The position numbers and the translations under genes are program-made. A stretch of DNA of 64,000 nucleotides from Oxalobacteraceae bacterium (GTDB lineage: Bacteria > Pseudomonadota > Gammaproteobacteria > Burkholderiales > Burkholderiaceae_D), in assembly GCA_010024875.1 (NCBI GenBank), contig RGFZ01000007.1:1-64000 (forward strand), read 5' to 3'. The notes under the pieces were generated by a model. It made no database searches. It had not been told where the DNA came from and saw only the letters and a program-made list of their open reading frames with translations. Positions 40,303-50,641 of the stretch are shown one piece after another. Each line of letters starts with the position of its first letter. The first letter of the stretch is position 1.

Positions 40303-40328
40303 GGCGGTGCTCGGTGTGTTGGCTCTGC

Positions 40329-40334
40329 ATTATA
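40329..40334 (-). promoter_or_regulatory. -10 element of the ubiE-ubiJ-ubiB unit
   Basis: TATAAT on the minus strand, preceded by CTTG. It would start transcription near 40322, about 20 nt before the ubiE ATG. A matching -35 is not evident. Confidence 0.5.
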
Positions 40335-40550
40335 CAAGCCGGGCCACAGTCCTTCCGGCACACTCAGCGACCCCATTTCCTTACACAAAAGTGCTGTTCG
40401 AGATTTGCATTCATGCTGCACTAAAACACGTGGAAGAAAGACCAGTGTTCGATATGGGGAGACCTATTTGGCAGATGATGGCGACCAAAGCGATGAATGG
40501 GCTTCAACAATCTCGCTATATCCACATCAGTTTTCCCAGGGATACGCCCG

Positions 40551-41918
40551 ATGAAAGCAGCCGGCACTAGTCAGAATAGCCCCGCTCAAAGGTTAGTCGA
40601 GTTTTTTAAAAAAACCGAGGATTCGGATTTGATTCTGGCGTGTGAAAATAAAAAAACCAAAGAAATTATCCTCTATTCCAAAAAACCCGACGTGCTTCAC
40701 TCGCTCAGAAAATATTTTTCTGACGACTATGCAAATAAAGTTAAAGCTCAGCAAAATCTGGCTCGCGACACCATCATCAAATTCGTTGATCAGGGTCGAT
40801 ACGGAGATGATTTGTCCAGTCAGTCAAGTAAAGAAATCAAAAGCATTCTTGCGGGCAAGGCGGGGGACATCAAAGTCGGGCATTTAAAAACTTTATTTGA
40901 AAAACTCAACACACACCAACCTATCCGAAAAGCGCATGAAAGACAGGCAAATGACGCCTGGTACGTCTGCTCCCGACAACTCGCCCAGTCATCCGAGGTC
41001 AAAAACTATTCGCAGATCCCTCTCATCCTGCAGGCAGTTGGCAATATGTCCGCCAACGACACAGAAAAACTGAAATCAATGCTGGCATCCGCTCAATCGC
41101 TATCCAGCATGGATAAGGAGGAATTAGGTAGACAAATCGATGCATTAAAAAAATTCATGAAACAAAAAGGGGCCAGGGAGCTCGATCAGATTGATTATCA
41201 ACGCATTCATAGGCTGGCGCTAGCATGGAAATACGTAGATTCTTCATTGAAAAACATAGACCAAACTTTTAGCGAAAAAAATCCGCTGGCCGCCGCCTGT
41301 CTGTTTTTGTCGAACTTTGAAAAATCCACTGCAGAAAATATAGATATCAACGTAGTCTCCGGCAGCCTTGGCCTCCATCTGTCCGATGTCATCGTCGTAG
41401 CCGGACAACTGCGCGATGACGATGCCTCTGATTTAGCCTCCTCGAGAGAAAAAGAAATAATTCTTACTTTGCCGAAAGCACAAAAAAATATTAGCAATTC
41501 AGACATTGTGGCGCTGCAGGTTCAAAAAAATACAAGTACGGCGTCATCAACGCTGATCAAACTGCCCAGCCCTCAGGCAGATAAGGGGACTTTTCCCATG
41601 CAGCAGTTACGCAGGAGCTACCGGCAAATCAGCGAATTGATTTCACATTGGCAGAAACGGTCTCAGGAAGATCCTGGGATACACAGGAGGTCGCCCACTC
41701 GAAGCCTGCTGATCTCACCGATCAGTGTCGATGGCTCGGAATCTGCAGACAAAGTGCTGCGCGTATTCGCGGAAGAACTGCTGAATATGCTCGAAGCTAT
41801 GCCCACACTGAAAATCACCGTGCGAGAGACGCCCGATTTTTCACGAATCGCCATACAAGATGCATTGAACGATGCAACATTCCGTAGAAAAAAAGCTGGT
41901 CAGACAATCCATATTTAA
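40551..41918 (+). CDS. Unrecognised AT-rich orphan protein
   Basis: I do not recognise this 455-residue protein. The start at 40551 (MKAAGTSQNSPAQRLVEFF) follows CAGGGATACGCCCG; an in-frame start at 40497 is possible. There is no signal peptide, membrane helix or known motif. Residues about 1-260 are rich in Lys, Ser and Asp and look helical. Residues 330-405 are Ser/Thr/Pro-rich and may be disordered. A short ordered C-terminus follows (VLRVFAEELLNMLEAMPTLKITVRE). Codons are strongly A/T-biased compared with both neighbours (AAA and AAT frequent), which suggests transfer. It lies opposite to its neighbours and overlaps the DUF971 stop by 4 bp. A secreted effector is one possibility, without evidence. 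Confidence 0.75.
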   Translation: MKAAGTSQNSPAQRLVEFFKKTEDSDLILACENKKTKEIILYSKKPDVLHSLRKYFSDDYANKVKAQQNLARDTIIKFVDQGRYGDDLSSQSSKEIKSILAGKAGDIKVGHLKTLFEKLNTHQPIRKAHERQANDAWYVCSRQLAQSSEVKNYSQIPLILQAVGNMSANDTEKLKSMLASAQSLSSMDKEELGRQIDALKKFMKQKGARELDQIDYQRIHRLALAWKYVDSSLKNIDQTFSEKNPLAAACLFLSNFEKSTAENIDINVVSGSLGLHLSDVIVVAGQLRDDDASDLASSREKEIILTLPKAQKNISNSDIVALQVQKNTSTASSTLIKLPSPQADKGTFPMQQLRRSYRQISELISHWQKRSQEDPGIHRRSPTRSLLISPISVDGSESADKVLRVFAEELLNMLEAMPTLKITVRETPDFSRIAIQDALNDATFRRKKAGQTIHI

Positions 41919-42322
41919 CCTGCGCATCCATGTGCTTGCGCGGAGCCTGAAACTATATCCCGGCCACTTTCGCGCGTATACCCCGCCGCCTCCAGCTTGC
42001 GCAAATAGTCTTCCCACATCCCTTGCTGATTCAGGCAGAACGAATGCAGCAAATCCCACGAATAAATGCCGCTGTCATGCCCATCGGAGAACAGCGGACG
42101 GATCGCATAATGACCCACCGGCTCAATGGCCTTGATCTCGACCTTGCGCTTGCCAGTCTGCAGCACTTCCTGTCCCGGACCATGGCCGCGCACTTCAGCA
42201 GATGGAGAATACACGCGCAGAAATTCAAACGGTAGCTGATAACTGTGTTCGCCATAGGCGAGCTCCAGCGTGCGCGAGGCCTTGTGGACCGTGATGGCGG
42301 TGGGTACGTAATCTGCGTTCAT
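41915..42322 (-). CDS. DUF971 (gamma-butyrobetaine hydroxylase-like N-terminal domain) protein
   Basis: A 135-residue protein that is a stand-alone version of the N-terminal domain of gamma-butyrobetaine hydroxylase. Conserved pieces are LPFEFLRVYSPSAEVRGHG, VEIKAIEPVGHYAIRPLFSDGHDSGIYSWDLL and an end segment with W-DYLRKLEAAG. The domain binds zinc in the full enzyme; the His and Asp in GHDSGIYSW are retained, while the Cys pair is not obvious. In betaproteobacteria it usually precedes ubiE directly; here the orphan gene lies between them. Confidence 0.88.
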   Translation of the reverse strand: MNADYVPTAITVHKASRTLELAYGEHSYQLPFEFLRVYSPSAEVRGHGPGQEVLQTGKRKVEIKAIEPVGHYAIRPLFSDGHDSGIYSWDLLHSFCLNQQGMWEDYLRKLEAAGYTRESGRDIVSGSAQAHGCAG

Positions 42323-42356
42323 CTCGCTGCCTTCGGAGAAGCTAAATTAAAAAGGG

Positions 42357-42797
42357 CTACAGATAGGTGGACAACCGTTGCTGCATCGTCGCACGAAGCG
42401 CAGGCAGGCGTTCAACTCGAACCTTCAGCGAAACCGCCGAAGGCTGGCGCTTGGCTTCGGCCCAGACAGGTGCAGGGAAATGAGCGTCATCGGTGTAACG
42501 CGGGATCAGATGCCAGTGCAGATGAGGAACGACATTGCCGAGGCTGGCGAGGTTGATCTTCTCGGGCTGCATCACCTCGCGCAGCACCTGCTCGACCTGC
42601 CAGAGCACGTCCATCAGCAGCATGCGATCCAGCTCATTGAGATCGGTCACTTCCTTCACATGATCGTGCCAGATCACCCGGCAAAAGCCGGGATACAGCG
42701 CGTCGTCGATCAGCACCACGCGAAACTGTGCGCCCTGATGCAGCACCTCGCCGCCCGGGGAGTCGCACAGCTCGCAGCCTTGCACCAGCGCAGTCAT
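42357..42797 (-). CDS. HIT-family nucleotide hydrolase/transferase
   Basis: A 146-residue protein from the ATG at 42797 (MTALVQGCELCDSPGG). The histidine triad is HLHWHLIPR near residue 98. An N-terminal CELC pair may bind zinc, as in some HIT proteins. The substrate is unknown; the family hydrolyses nucleoside phosphoramidates or dinucleotides. It lies 2 bp after the large oxidoreductase and upstream of DUF971. Confidence 0.9.
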   Translation of the reverse strand: MTALVQGCELCDSPGGEVLHQGAQFRVVLIDDALYPGFCRVIWHDHVKEVTDLNELDRMLLMDVLWQVEQVLREVMQPEKINLASLGNVVPHLHWHLIPRYTDDAHFPAPVWAEAKRQPSAVSLKVRVERLPALRATMQQRLSTYL

Positions 42798-42799
42798 GC

Positions 42800-45700
42800 T
42801 TACACCAGCACCCGCTCGATGCCGCCATTGTTCGCGCGCGCGACATAGTCGGGCATCCAATTCTCGCCAAGCAGATGGCGGGCGATCTCGACGACAATGT
42901 AATCGGCATCGGTGCCCGCGTCCTCGTCATAGCGCGACAAGCCCTGCAGGCAGGACGGGCAGGAGGTGAGAATTTTGACGTCGCCCTTGAAACCATCAGC
43001 GCGCAGCTTGTCGGCACCCTTCAGCATCTCGGCTTCCTTGCGGAAGCGGATCTGGGTCGAGATATCGGGACGGGCAACGGCCAGCGTGCCGGACTCACCG
43101 CAGCAACGATCATTTTTTTCGATCTTTTGCGCATCGACGGTGGTGATCAGGCTGTTCACGGTCTTCAGCGGGTCTTGCTGCTTCATCGGGCTGTGACAGG
43201 GATCGTGGTACATGTAGCGCGTGCCGCTCACACCCTCCAGTTTCACGCCCTTCTCCAGAAGATATTCATGAATATCGACGATGCGGCAGCCGGGGAAGAT
43301 CTTCTCGAATTCATAGCCTTGCAACTGATCGTAGCAAGTACCACAAGAGACCACCACGGTCTTGATGTCGAGATAGTTCAGCGTGTTGGCCACGCGATGG
43401 AACAACACGCGGTTATCGGTGATGATCTTTTCGGCCTTGTCAAAATCACCCGAGCCGCGCTGCGGGTAGCCGCAGCACAGATAGCCCGGCGGCAGCACGG
43501 TCTGCACACCGACATGCCAGAGCATCGCTTGTGTCGCGAGGCCCACTTGCGAAAATAGTCGTTCGGAGCCACAGCCGGGGAAATAAAACACGGCCTCGGT
43601 GTCTGCGCTGGTAGCTTTGGGGTCGCGGATGATGGGCACGAAGTTATCGTCTTCGATATCCAGCAGCGCGCGTGCTGCCTTCTTGGGGAGATTGCCCGGC
43701 ATCTTCTTGTTCACGAAATGGATCACCTGCTCGCGCACGGGCGGCTTGCCATGCGTGGAAGGTGGTGCCTTGGTCTGCTTTTTCGCGAACTTTTTTAGCA
43801 GATCGTTCGCCAAACGCTGCGCCTTGTAACCCCAGCCTATCATGAGCTGTCGGGTCGCATTAATGGTGGCCGGGTCGGTCGCATTCAAGAAGAACATCGA
43901 TGCAGCTGTACCGGGGTTAAAAGACTTCTTGTCCATCTTGCGCAGCAGGTTGCGCATGTTCATCGAGACATCGCCAAAGTCGATATCAACGGGGCACGGT
44001 GTCACGCACTTGTGGCAGACGGTGCAGTGGTCGGCGACATCTTCGAATTCTTCCCAGTGGCGTATCGAGACGCCGCGACGGGTCTGCTCTTCGTAAAGGA
44101 AGGCTTCGATCAGTAGCGAGGTGGCGAGGATCTTGTTGCGTGGTGAGTACAGCAGGTTCGCGCGCGGCACATGCGTTGCGCAAACGGGCTTGCACTTGCC
44201 GCAGCGCAAGCAATCCTTGACGCTGCTGGCGATCGCGCCGATATCGCTTTGCTGCATGATCAGCGATTCATGCCCCATCAACCCGAATGACGGCGTGTAG
44301 GCGTTGCGTAGATCGGCATGCAGCTCGGGGGAGTTGAGCAGCTTGCCTTTATTAAAGCGACCTTCGGGATCGATGCGCTGCTTGTAGTCGCGGAATTCGC
44401 CGATCTCGGCGTCGGTGAGAAATTCAAGCTTGGTGATACCGATGCCATGCTCGCCGGAGATCACGCCATCGAGCGAGCGCGCCAAGGCCATGATGCGCTC
44501 GACCGCCGCATGCGCGGTCTGCAACATCGTGTAATTATCGGAATTGACCGGGATGTTGGTGTGCACATTCCCATCGCCGGCATGCATGTGCAGCGCGACG
44601 AACACGCGACCGCGCAGCACGCGCTGATGGATCGTACTGCATTCATCGAGTATCGGGCGGAATGCGGCGCCACCAAAGATCTGGCGCAGCACCGCGCGCA
44701 CATCGGACTTCCAGGAGATGCGTATCGTGCGGTCTTGCAGGAGATCGAATACCGCAGCGGCAGGCTGAGTTGCGATTCGTGTATCGATCTCGGTAAGCAG
44801 CGCCTCCATACCGTGCTCGTTCAGCGACGGACGCGCATCAGACAGGCGCAGGTTGAAATTTGCCAGTAGCCATGACCACCGGGCGCGCATCTTGGCGATC
44901 AGTGCCAGCGCCTCGGCGACGCGATCTTCGAGCAGCTCGTCAGGAGGTATCTCGAAGCCCTCGGTATCTTCGCTCTTCCCCAGCTTCAGATGGCCGCGCT
45001 CGAACAAGGCGGAAAGTTCGGACAACAGTTCCAGCTTGTTGCTGATCGAGAGTTCAATATTGATGCGCTCGATGCCATCGGTGTACTCACCCATACGATC
45101 AAGCGGTATCACCACATCTTCATTGATCTTGAACGCATTGGTATGGCGGGCTATCGCTGCGGTGCGCGCACGATCAAGCCAGAATTTCTTGCGCGCTTCG
45201 GGGCTGACCGCCACAAAGCCTTCTCCCACCCGGGTGTTGGCGATACGAATGACTTCGGAGGTGGCGCGCGCGACCGCCTCTTCATCATCGCCAACGATAT
45301 CGCCGAATAGCGCCATCTTGGGCAGCACACCGCGCTTGGACTTGGTCGCGTAGCCGACGGCTTTCAGGTAGCGTTCATCCAGATGCTCGAGGCCGGCGAG
45401 TATCGCGCCGCCTTTTTTGGTTTCGGCATCCAGATAGGCCTTGATCTCGACGATCGAAGGGATAGCGTCCCGCGCCTGCCCGAAGAATTCAAGGCATACG
45501 GTACGCGTGTGCTTGGGCATCTTGTGCAGTATCCAGCGCGCCGAGGTGATCAGGCCATCGCAGCCTTCTTTCTGCACGCCGGGAAGACCCGCAAGGAATT
45601 TGTCGGTCACATCCTTGCCGAGGCCGGCCTTGCGGAAGCGGCGGCCTTCGATGGAGAGAATCTCGGTCTTGAACGGCGCATTGGGTCGCCCGCGTCCGCG

Positions 45701-46807
45701 CTCGGCGGGATGGGTCCATTCGAGTTTGAATCGCGCGACATCGACCTCGTGAATCTTGCCGAGATTGTGATCTAGGCGCGTGACCTCAAGCCAGTCGCCG
45801 TTTGGATCGACCATGCGCCAGCTCGCCAGATTGTCGAGCGCGGTGCCCCACAGCACGGCTTTTTTACCGCCCGCATTCATCGCGATATTGCCGCCGATGC
45901 AGGAAGCTTCGGCCGAGGTGGGGTCGACCGCAAAGACAAAACCGGCTCGCTCTGCAGCATCGGCCACGCGCTTGGTGACAACACCGGCGCCTGAGTAAAT
46001 CGTTGCGTATTCGCGTTCAGCGCCAGGCAAGAGACGCATCTCGACCTCGCCTAACGCTTCAAGCTTCTCGGTGTTGATCACCGCAGAGAGTGGAGTCAGC
46101 GGTATCGCGCCGCCGGTATAACCGGTGCCGCCGCCACGCGGAATGATGGTGAGCCCGAGCTCGATGCAAGCCTTGACCAGACCGGCGATCTCTTCTTCGG
46201 TGTCCGGTGTGATGACAACGAAAGGATATTCAACGCGCCAGTCGGTAGCGTCCGTGACGTGGGAGACGCGTGACAAGCCGTCGAATTTGATGTTGTCACG
46301 CTCGGTATAACGCCCAAGCACGCGCAGCGCGCGGCGACGCAAGTCTTGCATCTGGACGAATTCTTCGGCGAAGGCTTCGACGGCTTTGCGCGCGGCCGCG
46401 AGCAGCGTGCCGACATTCGCGTTGCGCTCCCGGGTGATCGTATCGGCGCGCTGATCTTCGTGGCTACTCTGTCGCCGGCGCTCGACCTCGCCCAACCGGT
46501 GATACAGCGCGTCGATCAAGGCATCGCGACGGCCGGGATTGTCGAGCAGGTCATCTTGCAGATAAGGATTACGACGAACGACCCAGATATCGCCGAGCAC
46601 TTCGTACAGCATGCGCGCGGAACGACCGGTCTGCCGCGCGGCGCGCAGGCTGGACAACAAGTCCCAGGCACTGTCACCCAGCAAACGGATGACGATCTCG
46701 CGATCAGAGAACGACGTGTAGTTGTAGGGGATCTCGCGCAAGCGTGGCGGCGGGGCGCCTTCCGGCACGTTGGTCAGCAAGGAGGGAAGGTGCGCTGGGG
46801 CGTTCAT
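42800..46807 (-). CDS. Giant FAD-linked oxidase/Fe-S oxidoreductase (DUF3683 family)
   Basis: A 1335-residue fusion. After an N-terminal DUF3683 region comes an FAD-binding type 4 domain ([17 protein letters not shown] near 240), then an FAD-oxidase C domain ([12 protein letters not shown] near 755). Two 4Fe-4S clusters follow ([11 protein letters not shown] and [12 protein letters not shown]), then two CCG domains ([12 protein letters not shown] and HDPCHSP with CCGESGTLA). The layout equals a fused GlcD plus GlcF or D-lactate dehydrogenase, so it probably oxidises a 2-hydroxy acid and passes electrons to quinone. The substrate is not known. It is the longest gene in the window. Confidence 0.92.
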   Translation of the reverse strand: MNAPAHLPSLLTNVPEGAPPPRLREIPYNYTSFSDREIVIRLLGDSAWDLLSSLRAARQTGRSARMLYEVLGDIWVVRRNPYLQDDLLDNPGRRDALIDALYHRLGEVERRRQSSHEDQRADTITRERNANVGTLLAAARKAVEAFAEEFVQMQDLRRRALRVLGRYTERDNIKFDGLSRVSHVTDATDWRVEYPFVVITPDTEEEIAGLVKACIELGLTIIPRGGGTGYTGGAIPLTPLSAVINTEKLEALGEVEMRLLPGAEREYATIYSGAGVVTKRVADAAERAGFVFAVDPTSAEASCIGGNIAMNAGGKKAVLWGTALDNLASWRMVDPNGDWLEVTRLDHNLGKIHEVDVARFKLEWTHPAERGRGRPNAPFKTEILSIEGRRFRKAGLGKDVTDKFLAGLPGVQKEGCDGLITSARWILHKMPKHTRTVCLEFFGQARDAIPSIVEIKAYLDAETKKGGAILAGLEHLDERYLKAVGYATKSKRGVLPKMALFGDIVGDDEEAVARATSEVIRIANTRVGEGFVAVSPEARKKFWLDRARTAAIARHTNAFKINEDVVIPLDRMGEYTDGIERINIELSISNKLELLSELSALFERGHLKLGKSEDTEGFEIPPDELLEDRVAEALALIAKMRARWSWLLANFNLRLSDARPSLNEHGMEALLTEIDTRIATQPAAAVFDLLQDRTIRISWKSDVRAVLRQIFGGAAFRPILDECSTIHQRVLRGRVFVALHMHAGDGNVHTNIPVNSDNYTMLQTAHAAVERIMALARSLDGVISGEHGIGITKLEFLTDAEIGEFRDYKQRIDPEGRFNKGKLLNSPELHADLRNAYTPSFGLMGHESLIMQQSDIGAIASSVKDCLRCGKCKPVCATHVPRANLLYSPRNKILATSLLIEAFLYEEQTRRGVSIRHWEEFEDVADHCTVCHKCVTPCPVDIDFGDVSMNMRNLLRKMDKKSFNPGTAASMFFLNATDPATINATRQLMIGWGYKAQRLANDLLKKFAKKQTKAPPSTHGKPPVREQVIHFVNKKMPGNLPKKAARALLDIEDDNFVPIIRDPKATSADTEAVFYFPGCGSERLFSQVGLATQAMLWHVGVQTVLPPGYLCCGYPQRGSGDFDKAEKIITDNRVLFHRVANTLNYLDIKTVVVSCGTCYDQLQGYEFEKIFPGCRIVDIHEYLLEKGVKLEGVSGTRYMYHDPCHSPMKQQDPLKTVNSLITTVDAQKIEKNDRCCGESGTLAVARPDISTQIRFRKEAEMLKGADKLRADGFKGDVKILTSCPSCLQGLSRYDEDAGTDADYIVVEIARHLLGENWMPDYVARANNGGIERVLV

Positions 46808-46913
46808 TCAGGGGGATCGGGTGCCTGAGTTACATAAACGACCATTCTAACGTAGTGCATTGCACAATGCGCGAAGAATGCGGCCTGAATATCACTGAAT
46901 GGAACACAGGTTG

Positions 46914-47402
46914 CTACACCCAAGGCAGCACCCGATGCCAGAAGCTGTCGGGCACCGCGATCAGCAGCGTCGTCATGGTGAGGTAGCGCAGCAGTTTGCC
47001 CAGCGCCATGTAGAACGCGCTCTGCAGCAACGGCATTCCCAGCCAGCCGGCCAGCGCACACAGGGGGTCACCGATCACCGGCAGCCAGGACAGTAGCAAG
47101 GTTTTGGGGCCGAAGCGTTGCAGCCAAGCGAACCATGGTGTCTGTCGCTCGCGATGAAATGCGTGTCTTGCGCCATACCCCATCGCATACGTGATCAAAC
47201 CGCCGGTCGTATTGCCGGCGGTAGCGACCATCACGGCAGGCCAGAACAAGGATTCATTCATCTTCACGATGGCAAATACAGCGGGCTCGGATCCCATGGG
47301 CAGCAGCGTGGCGGACAACAGGCTGATGACAAATAGCGCCGACAGGCTGACTTCGGGAAGTGCGAGCAGGTTGAGCAAGTGAACGACGGCAGCATCAAGC
47401 AT
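46914..47402 (-). CDS. YqaA/DedA-type membrane protein
   Basis: A 162-residue inner-membrane protein of the SNARE-associated/DedA superfamily, close to YqaA. The start at 47402 gives MLDAAVVHLLNLLALPE. Four or five hydrophobic segments are seen, with the family piece GNTTGGLITYAMGYGARH and a loop GPKTLLLSWLPVIGDPLCALAGWLGM. DedA proteins move lipid carriers or take part in membrane homeostasis; this subgroup is uncharacterised. It is divergent from ilvA. Confidence 0.85.
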   Translation of the reverse strand: MLDAAVVHLLNLLALPEVSLSALFVISLLSATLLPMGSEPAVFAIVKMNESLFWPAVMVATAGNTTGGLITYAMGYGARHAFHRERQTPWFAWLQRFGPKTLLLSWLPVIGDPLCALAGWLGMPLLQSAFYMALGKLLRYLTMTTLLIAVPDSFWHRVLPWV

Positions 47403-47466
47403 GGAAGGGGAGTAACGATGAGCGCGACGCGCAGACAGCAGGCCGGATAAGCCATACACGCTCAAT

Positions 47467-47472
47467 TATAAT
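47467..47472 (+). promoter_or_regulatory. -10 element for a probably leaderless ilvA mRNA
   Basis: A perfect TATAAT ends nine bases before the ilvA ATG, so the 5' leader would be 0-3 nt. No Shine-Dalgarno sequence is present. No good -35 is visible. Confidence 0.55.
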
Positions 47473-47481
47473 GTTCGCATC

Positions 47482-49005
47482 ATGAGCATCGACTACCTGA
47501 AGAAAATCCTCACCTCGCGCGTCTATGACATTGCCGAAGAGACGCCGCTGGAACTGGCGACAACACTCTCGCAACGGATGGGCCACCGCCTGTATTTGAA
47601 GCGCGAAGACATGCAGAGCGTGTTCAGCTTCAAGCTGCGCGGCGCGTACAACAAAATGGCGCATCTGCCCGCCACGCAACTCAAGCGTGGCGTGATCTGC
47701 GCATCGGCCGGCAATCACGCGCAAGGCGTCGCTCTGTCGGCCAGCCGGCTTGGCTGTCGCGCGGTGATTGTGATGCCGACCACCACGCCAGCGGTGAAAA
47801 TCGACGCGGTGCGCGCTCGCGGTGGCGAGGTGGTGCTGAGCGGCGAATCCTATTCGGATGCTTACCAGCATGCGCTGGCGCTCGAAAAAAAACACAAGCT
47901 GTCTTTTGTGCATCCCTTCGATGATCCGGATGTGATCGCCGGTCAGGGCACGATAGGTATGGAAATCCTGCGCCAGCACCCCGGTCCGATTCATGCGGTG
48001 TTCGTTGCCGTTGGCGGTGGTGGACTGATCAGCGGCGTGGGGGCGTTTATCAAGGCCGTGCGTCCCGACATCAAAGTCATTGGCGTGCAAACCACGGACT
48101 CGGATGCGATGGCGCGTTCGCTGCACAGCGGACGACGGGTGATGCTGAATGACGTGGGTCTGTTCTCGGATGGCACGGCAGTCAAACAAGTGGGTGAAGA
48201 GACCTTCCGGCTGGCCAAGCAGGTGGTTGATGACATGATCCTGGTCGATACTGATGCGGTATGCGCTGCGATCAAGGATGTTTTTACCGATACGCGCAGT
48301 ATTCTGGAACCGGCGGGGGCACTCGCGGTGGCAGGCGCGAAAGCTTACGCAGAACGCGGAGCAAAACAGAAAAAGCCGCTCCGCAACGAAACCCTGGTCG
48401 CGATCGCCTGTGGCGCGAACATGAATTTTGATCGACTGCGCTTTGTTGCCGAACGCGCTGAAATCGGCGAGGCGCATGAAGCCGTGTTTGCAGTAACCAT
48501 CCCTGAAGAGCGCGGCAGCTTCCGACGTTTCTGTCATCTGGTGGGCTCTCGCGCTGTGACAGAGTTCAATTACCGTATCAGCGATGAAAAGCAGGCCCAC
48601 GTATTCGTCGGGCTGCAAGTCGCCAATCGCGATGAGCCCGGCAAGATCAGCAAGACTTTCCAGAAACAGGGCTTTCCGACCATCGACCTGACCCATGACG
48701 AACTGGCCAAGCTGCATATTCGTCATCTGGTCGGTGGCAAAAGTCCGCTGGCACGGGGCGAGCTGCTATATCGCTTCGAGTTTCCCGAGCGACCGGGCGC
48801 ACTGATGCGCTTCCTCGACAGCCTCGCACCCGGCTGGAACATCAGCCTGTTTCACTACCGCAGTCAGGGGGGCGATGTGGGCCGTGTACTGGTCGGCTTG
48901 CAGGTGCCAAAAACCGAGATGAAGGCATTCAGGGATTTCCTCTCCAGCATAGGCTATCGCAGCTGGGACGAGAGTTCTAACCCGGCCTATCAGCTGTTCC
49001 TGTAA
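47482..49005 (+). CDS. ilvA: Biosynthetic threonine ammonia-lyase
   Basis: IlvA deaminates threonine to 2-oxobutanoate, the first step of isoleucine synthesis. The 507-residue protein has the PLP lysine in [14 protein letters not shown] (about residue 54), the phosphate loop [10 protein letters not shown], and [13 protein letters not shown]. The C-terminal half carries two ACT-like regulatory domains ([24 protein letters not shown] and [13 protein letters not shown]), as in the feedback-inhibited long form. The upstream gap to yqaA is divergent and carries a TATAAT next to the start. Confidence 0.97.
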   Translation: MSIDYLKKILTSRVYDIAEETPLELATTLSQRMGHRLYLKREDMQSVFSFKLRGAYNKMAHLPATQLKRGVICASAGNHAQGVALSASRLGCRAVIVMPTTTPAVKIDAVRARGGEVVLSGESYSDAYQHALALEKKHKLSFVHPFDDPDVIAGQGTIGMEILRQHPGPIHAVFVAVGGGGLISGVGAFIKAVRPDIKVIGVQTTDSDAMARSLHSGRRVMLNDVGLFSDGTAVKQVGEETFRLAKQVVDDMILVDTDAVCAAIKDVFTDTRSILEPAGALAVAGAKAYAERGAKQKKPLRNETLVAIACGANMNFDRLRFVAERAEIGEAHEAVFAVTIPEERGSFRRFCHLVGSRAVTEFNYRISDEKQAHVFVGLQVANRDEPGKISKTFQKQGFPTIDLTHDELAKLHIRHLVGGKSPLARGELLYRFEFPERPGALMRFLDSLAPGWNISLFHYRSQGGDVGRVLVGLQVPKTEMKAFRDFLSSIGYRSWDESSNPAYQLFL

Positions 49006-49099
49006 GCTGGATCATGCTCGACATCATGCGGGGTCGGTTATAGCGAATGATGCACCTGACCGAACCTTGTTTTCTGCCTCTCCGCACTGCAAGATTGTG

Positions 49100-49939
49100 A
49101 TGAATTCCACCTCGACGCCATCGGATTCGCCGCTCGGCAAAACCACTGACTACGCCAATCACTACGAGCCCGGCCTGCTGTACCCCATGACGCGCGCCGA
49201 CAAACGCGGCGAGCTGGGCATCGCAGGCTCACTGCCTTTCTTCGGGATGGATGTCTGGAATGCCTACGAAGTCTCGTGGCTGAATCTGCGCGGCAAGCCG
49301 CAAGTGGCGATCGCCACCTTTCAGGTACCGGCAGATTCTCCGAATATCGTCGAGTCGAAATCACTGAAGCTATACCTGAACTCGCTGAACCAGACCCGGC
49401 TGGCCAGCATTGAGGCGCTGACTGATCTGCTGCGCAAAGACATTTCGGATGCCGTGGGGGCGAGCATACAGCTGCGCTTGGCCGGGCCCGAGGAATTTGG
49501 CAAGCTGAGTATGGGCGAGCTGGAGGGCCTGCTACTGGATCGGCTGGATATCGAGGTGGACCACTACCATCCTGACCCTGCGCTGTTGACGGCCAGTCGG
49601 GACGAAGCAACGGTCGAAGAAAAACTCGTGTCGCATTTGCTGAAATCCAACTGTCTGGTCACCAACCAGCCCGACTGGGCCAGTGTGCAAATTCACTACG
49701 TGGGGCCGGCCATCCATCAGGAAGGCCTGCTTCGTTACCTGATCGGTTTTCGCGATCACCAGGAATTCCACGAGCAATGCGTGGAACGAATTTTCATGGA
49801 TCTGCTACGCCAGTGTGCTCCCTCCAAACTGATGGTCACGGCACGCTACACACGTCGCGGCGGTATCGATATCAATCCGTGGCGTAGCAATTTTTCGCTG
49901 TCAAAAATGCCATCTAATGCACGAAATGCAAGGCAATGA
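49100..49939 (+). CDS. queF: QueF, NADPH-dependent 7-cyano-7-deazaguanine reductase
   Basis: QueF reduces preQ0 to preQ1 in queuosine tRNA modification. It has 279 residues from the ATG at 49100 ([20 protein letters not shown]), the long E. coli-like form. The NADPH-binding [15 protein letters not shown] motif and the catalytic Cys in [15 protein letters not shown] are visible, with [10 protein letters not shown] near the end. A TTG at 49067 would lengthen it without support. It follows ilvA on the same strand at about 95 bp. Confidence 0.95.
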   Translation: MNSTSTPSDSPLGKTTDYANHYEPGLLYPMTRADKRGELGIAGSLPFFGMDVWNAYEVSWLNLRGKPQVAIATFQVPADSPNIVESKSLKLYLNSLNQTRLASIEALTDLLRKDISDAVGASIQLRLAGPEEFGKLSMGELEGLLLDRLDIEVDHYHPDPALLTASRDEATVEEKLVSHLLKSNCLVTNQPDWASVQIHYVGPAIHQEGLLRYLIGFRDHQEFHEQCVERIFMDLLRQCAPSKLMVTARYTRRGGIDINPWRSNFSLSKMPSNARNARQ

Positions 49940-50105
49940 ATCATGATCGCGAATTTTTCCGACATCGATTGCCAGATGCCCGAGTCGAGGTTAGATTTAG
50001 CGCCTGTACGAAGTTTACTGACCTAGGCCTTCCCTGATTGTCTGAGCCTGTCGATCGTCGGAAGCTCTCGCCGGCGAAAGCACAGGGGCTCCGGAAGAAC
50101 TCCCC

Positions 50106-50111
50106 TATAAT
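50106..50111 (+). promoter_or_regulatory. -10 element upstream of ptsN
   Basis: A perfect TATAAT 32 bp before the ptsN ATG. The preceding 150 bp after queF hold no gene. No convincing -35 is seen at the right distance. Confidence 0.5.
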
Positions 50112-50143
50112 CGCGGCCTGACGCTTTTCATGCGCATAGCACC

Positions 50144-50617
50144 ATGACCCATCTGAGCCAGATCCTTCCACAGAAAAATATCGTGCTGGACCTTGAATGT
50201 TCGAGCAAAAAACGAGCTTTCGAGCAGGCCGGTCTGATCTTCGAGAATAACTGCGGGATTGCCCGGTCGACTGTTTCTGACAATCTCTTTGCCCGAGAGC
50301 GGCTGGGGTCCACAGGCCTCGGGCACGGCGTCGCGGTTCCGCATGGCCGCATCCGAGGGCTCAAGTCGCCGCTGGCCGCTTTCGTTAGGCTGTCCGAGGC
50401 CATTCCGTTTGAATCCCCGGACGGTGAACCTGTCAAGCTGCTGATCTTTCTGCTCATTCCGGACAACGTCACCCAGCAACATCTGGAAATCCTGTCAGAG
50501 ATTGCTGAAATGTTCTCCGACAAAAGCTTCAGGGCGGAACTGGCCGAAGATGCTGACGCCAGCTCTCTCTACGCGAAACTGGTGAACTGGCACCCCACCG
50601 AGCGCAACATGGCCTGA
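50144..50617 (+). CDS. ptsN: PtsN, EIIA-Ntr nitrogen-regulatory PTS protein
   Basis: The 157-residue EIIA protein is the terminal acceptor of the nitrogen-related phosphotransfer chain and regulates potassium and nitrogen metabolism. The phosphorylated His is in GHGVAVPHGRI near residue 67. It is followed by hprK and rapZ, the usual betaproteobacterial regulatory trio. There is no strong ribosome-binding site before the ATG. Confidence 0.93.
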   Translation: MTHLSQILPQKNIVLDLECSSKKRAFEQAGLIFENNCGIARSTVSDNLFARERLGSTGLGHGVAVPHGRIRGLKSPLAAFVRLSEAIPFESPDGEPVKLLIFLLIPDNVTQQHLEILSEIAEMFSDKSFRAELAEDADASSLYAKLVNWHPTERNMA

Positions 50618-50629
50618 GGGCCGCGCCGG

Positions 50630-50635
50630 TATCCT
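50630..50635 (+). promoter_or_regulatory. -10-like element for a probably leaderless hprK mRNA
   Basis: TATCCT ends six bases before the hprK ATG in the 24-bp gap after ptsN. The gap is C-rich and has no Shine-Dalgarno sequence. Confidence 0.35.
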
Positions 50636-50641
50636 CGCCCC

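Noticed and set aside
40301-40570. An 89-codon plus-strand frame before the orphan gene
   Set aside because: It spans the ubiE promoter region and overlaps the orphan start; there is no conserved content.
47395-48726. A 443-codon minus-strand frame opposite ilvA
   Set aside because: The ilvA reading is full length with all motifs; the other strand has none.
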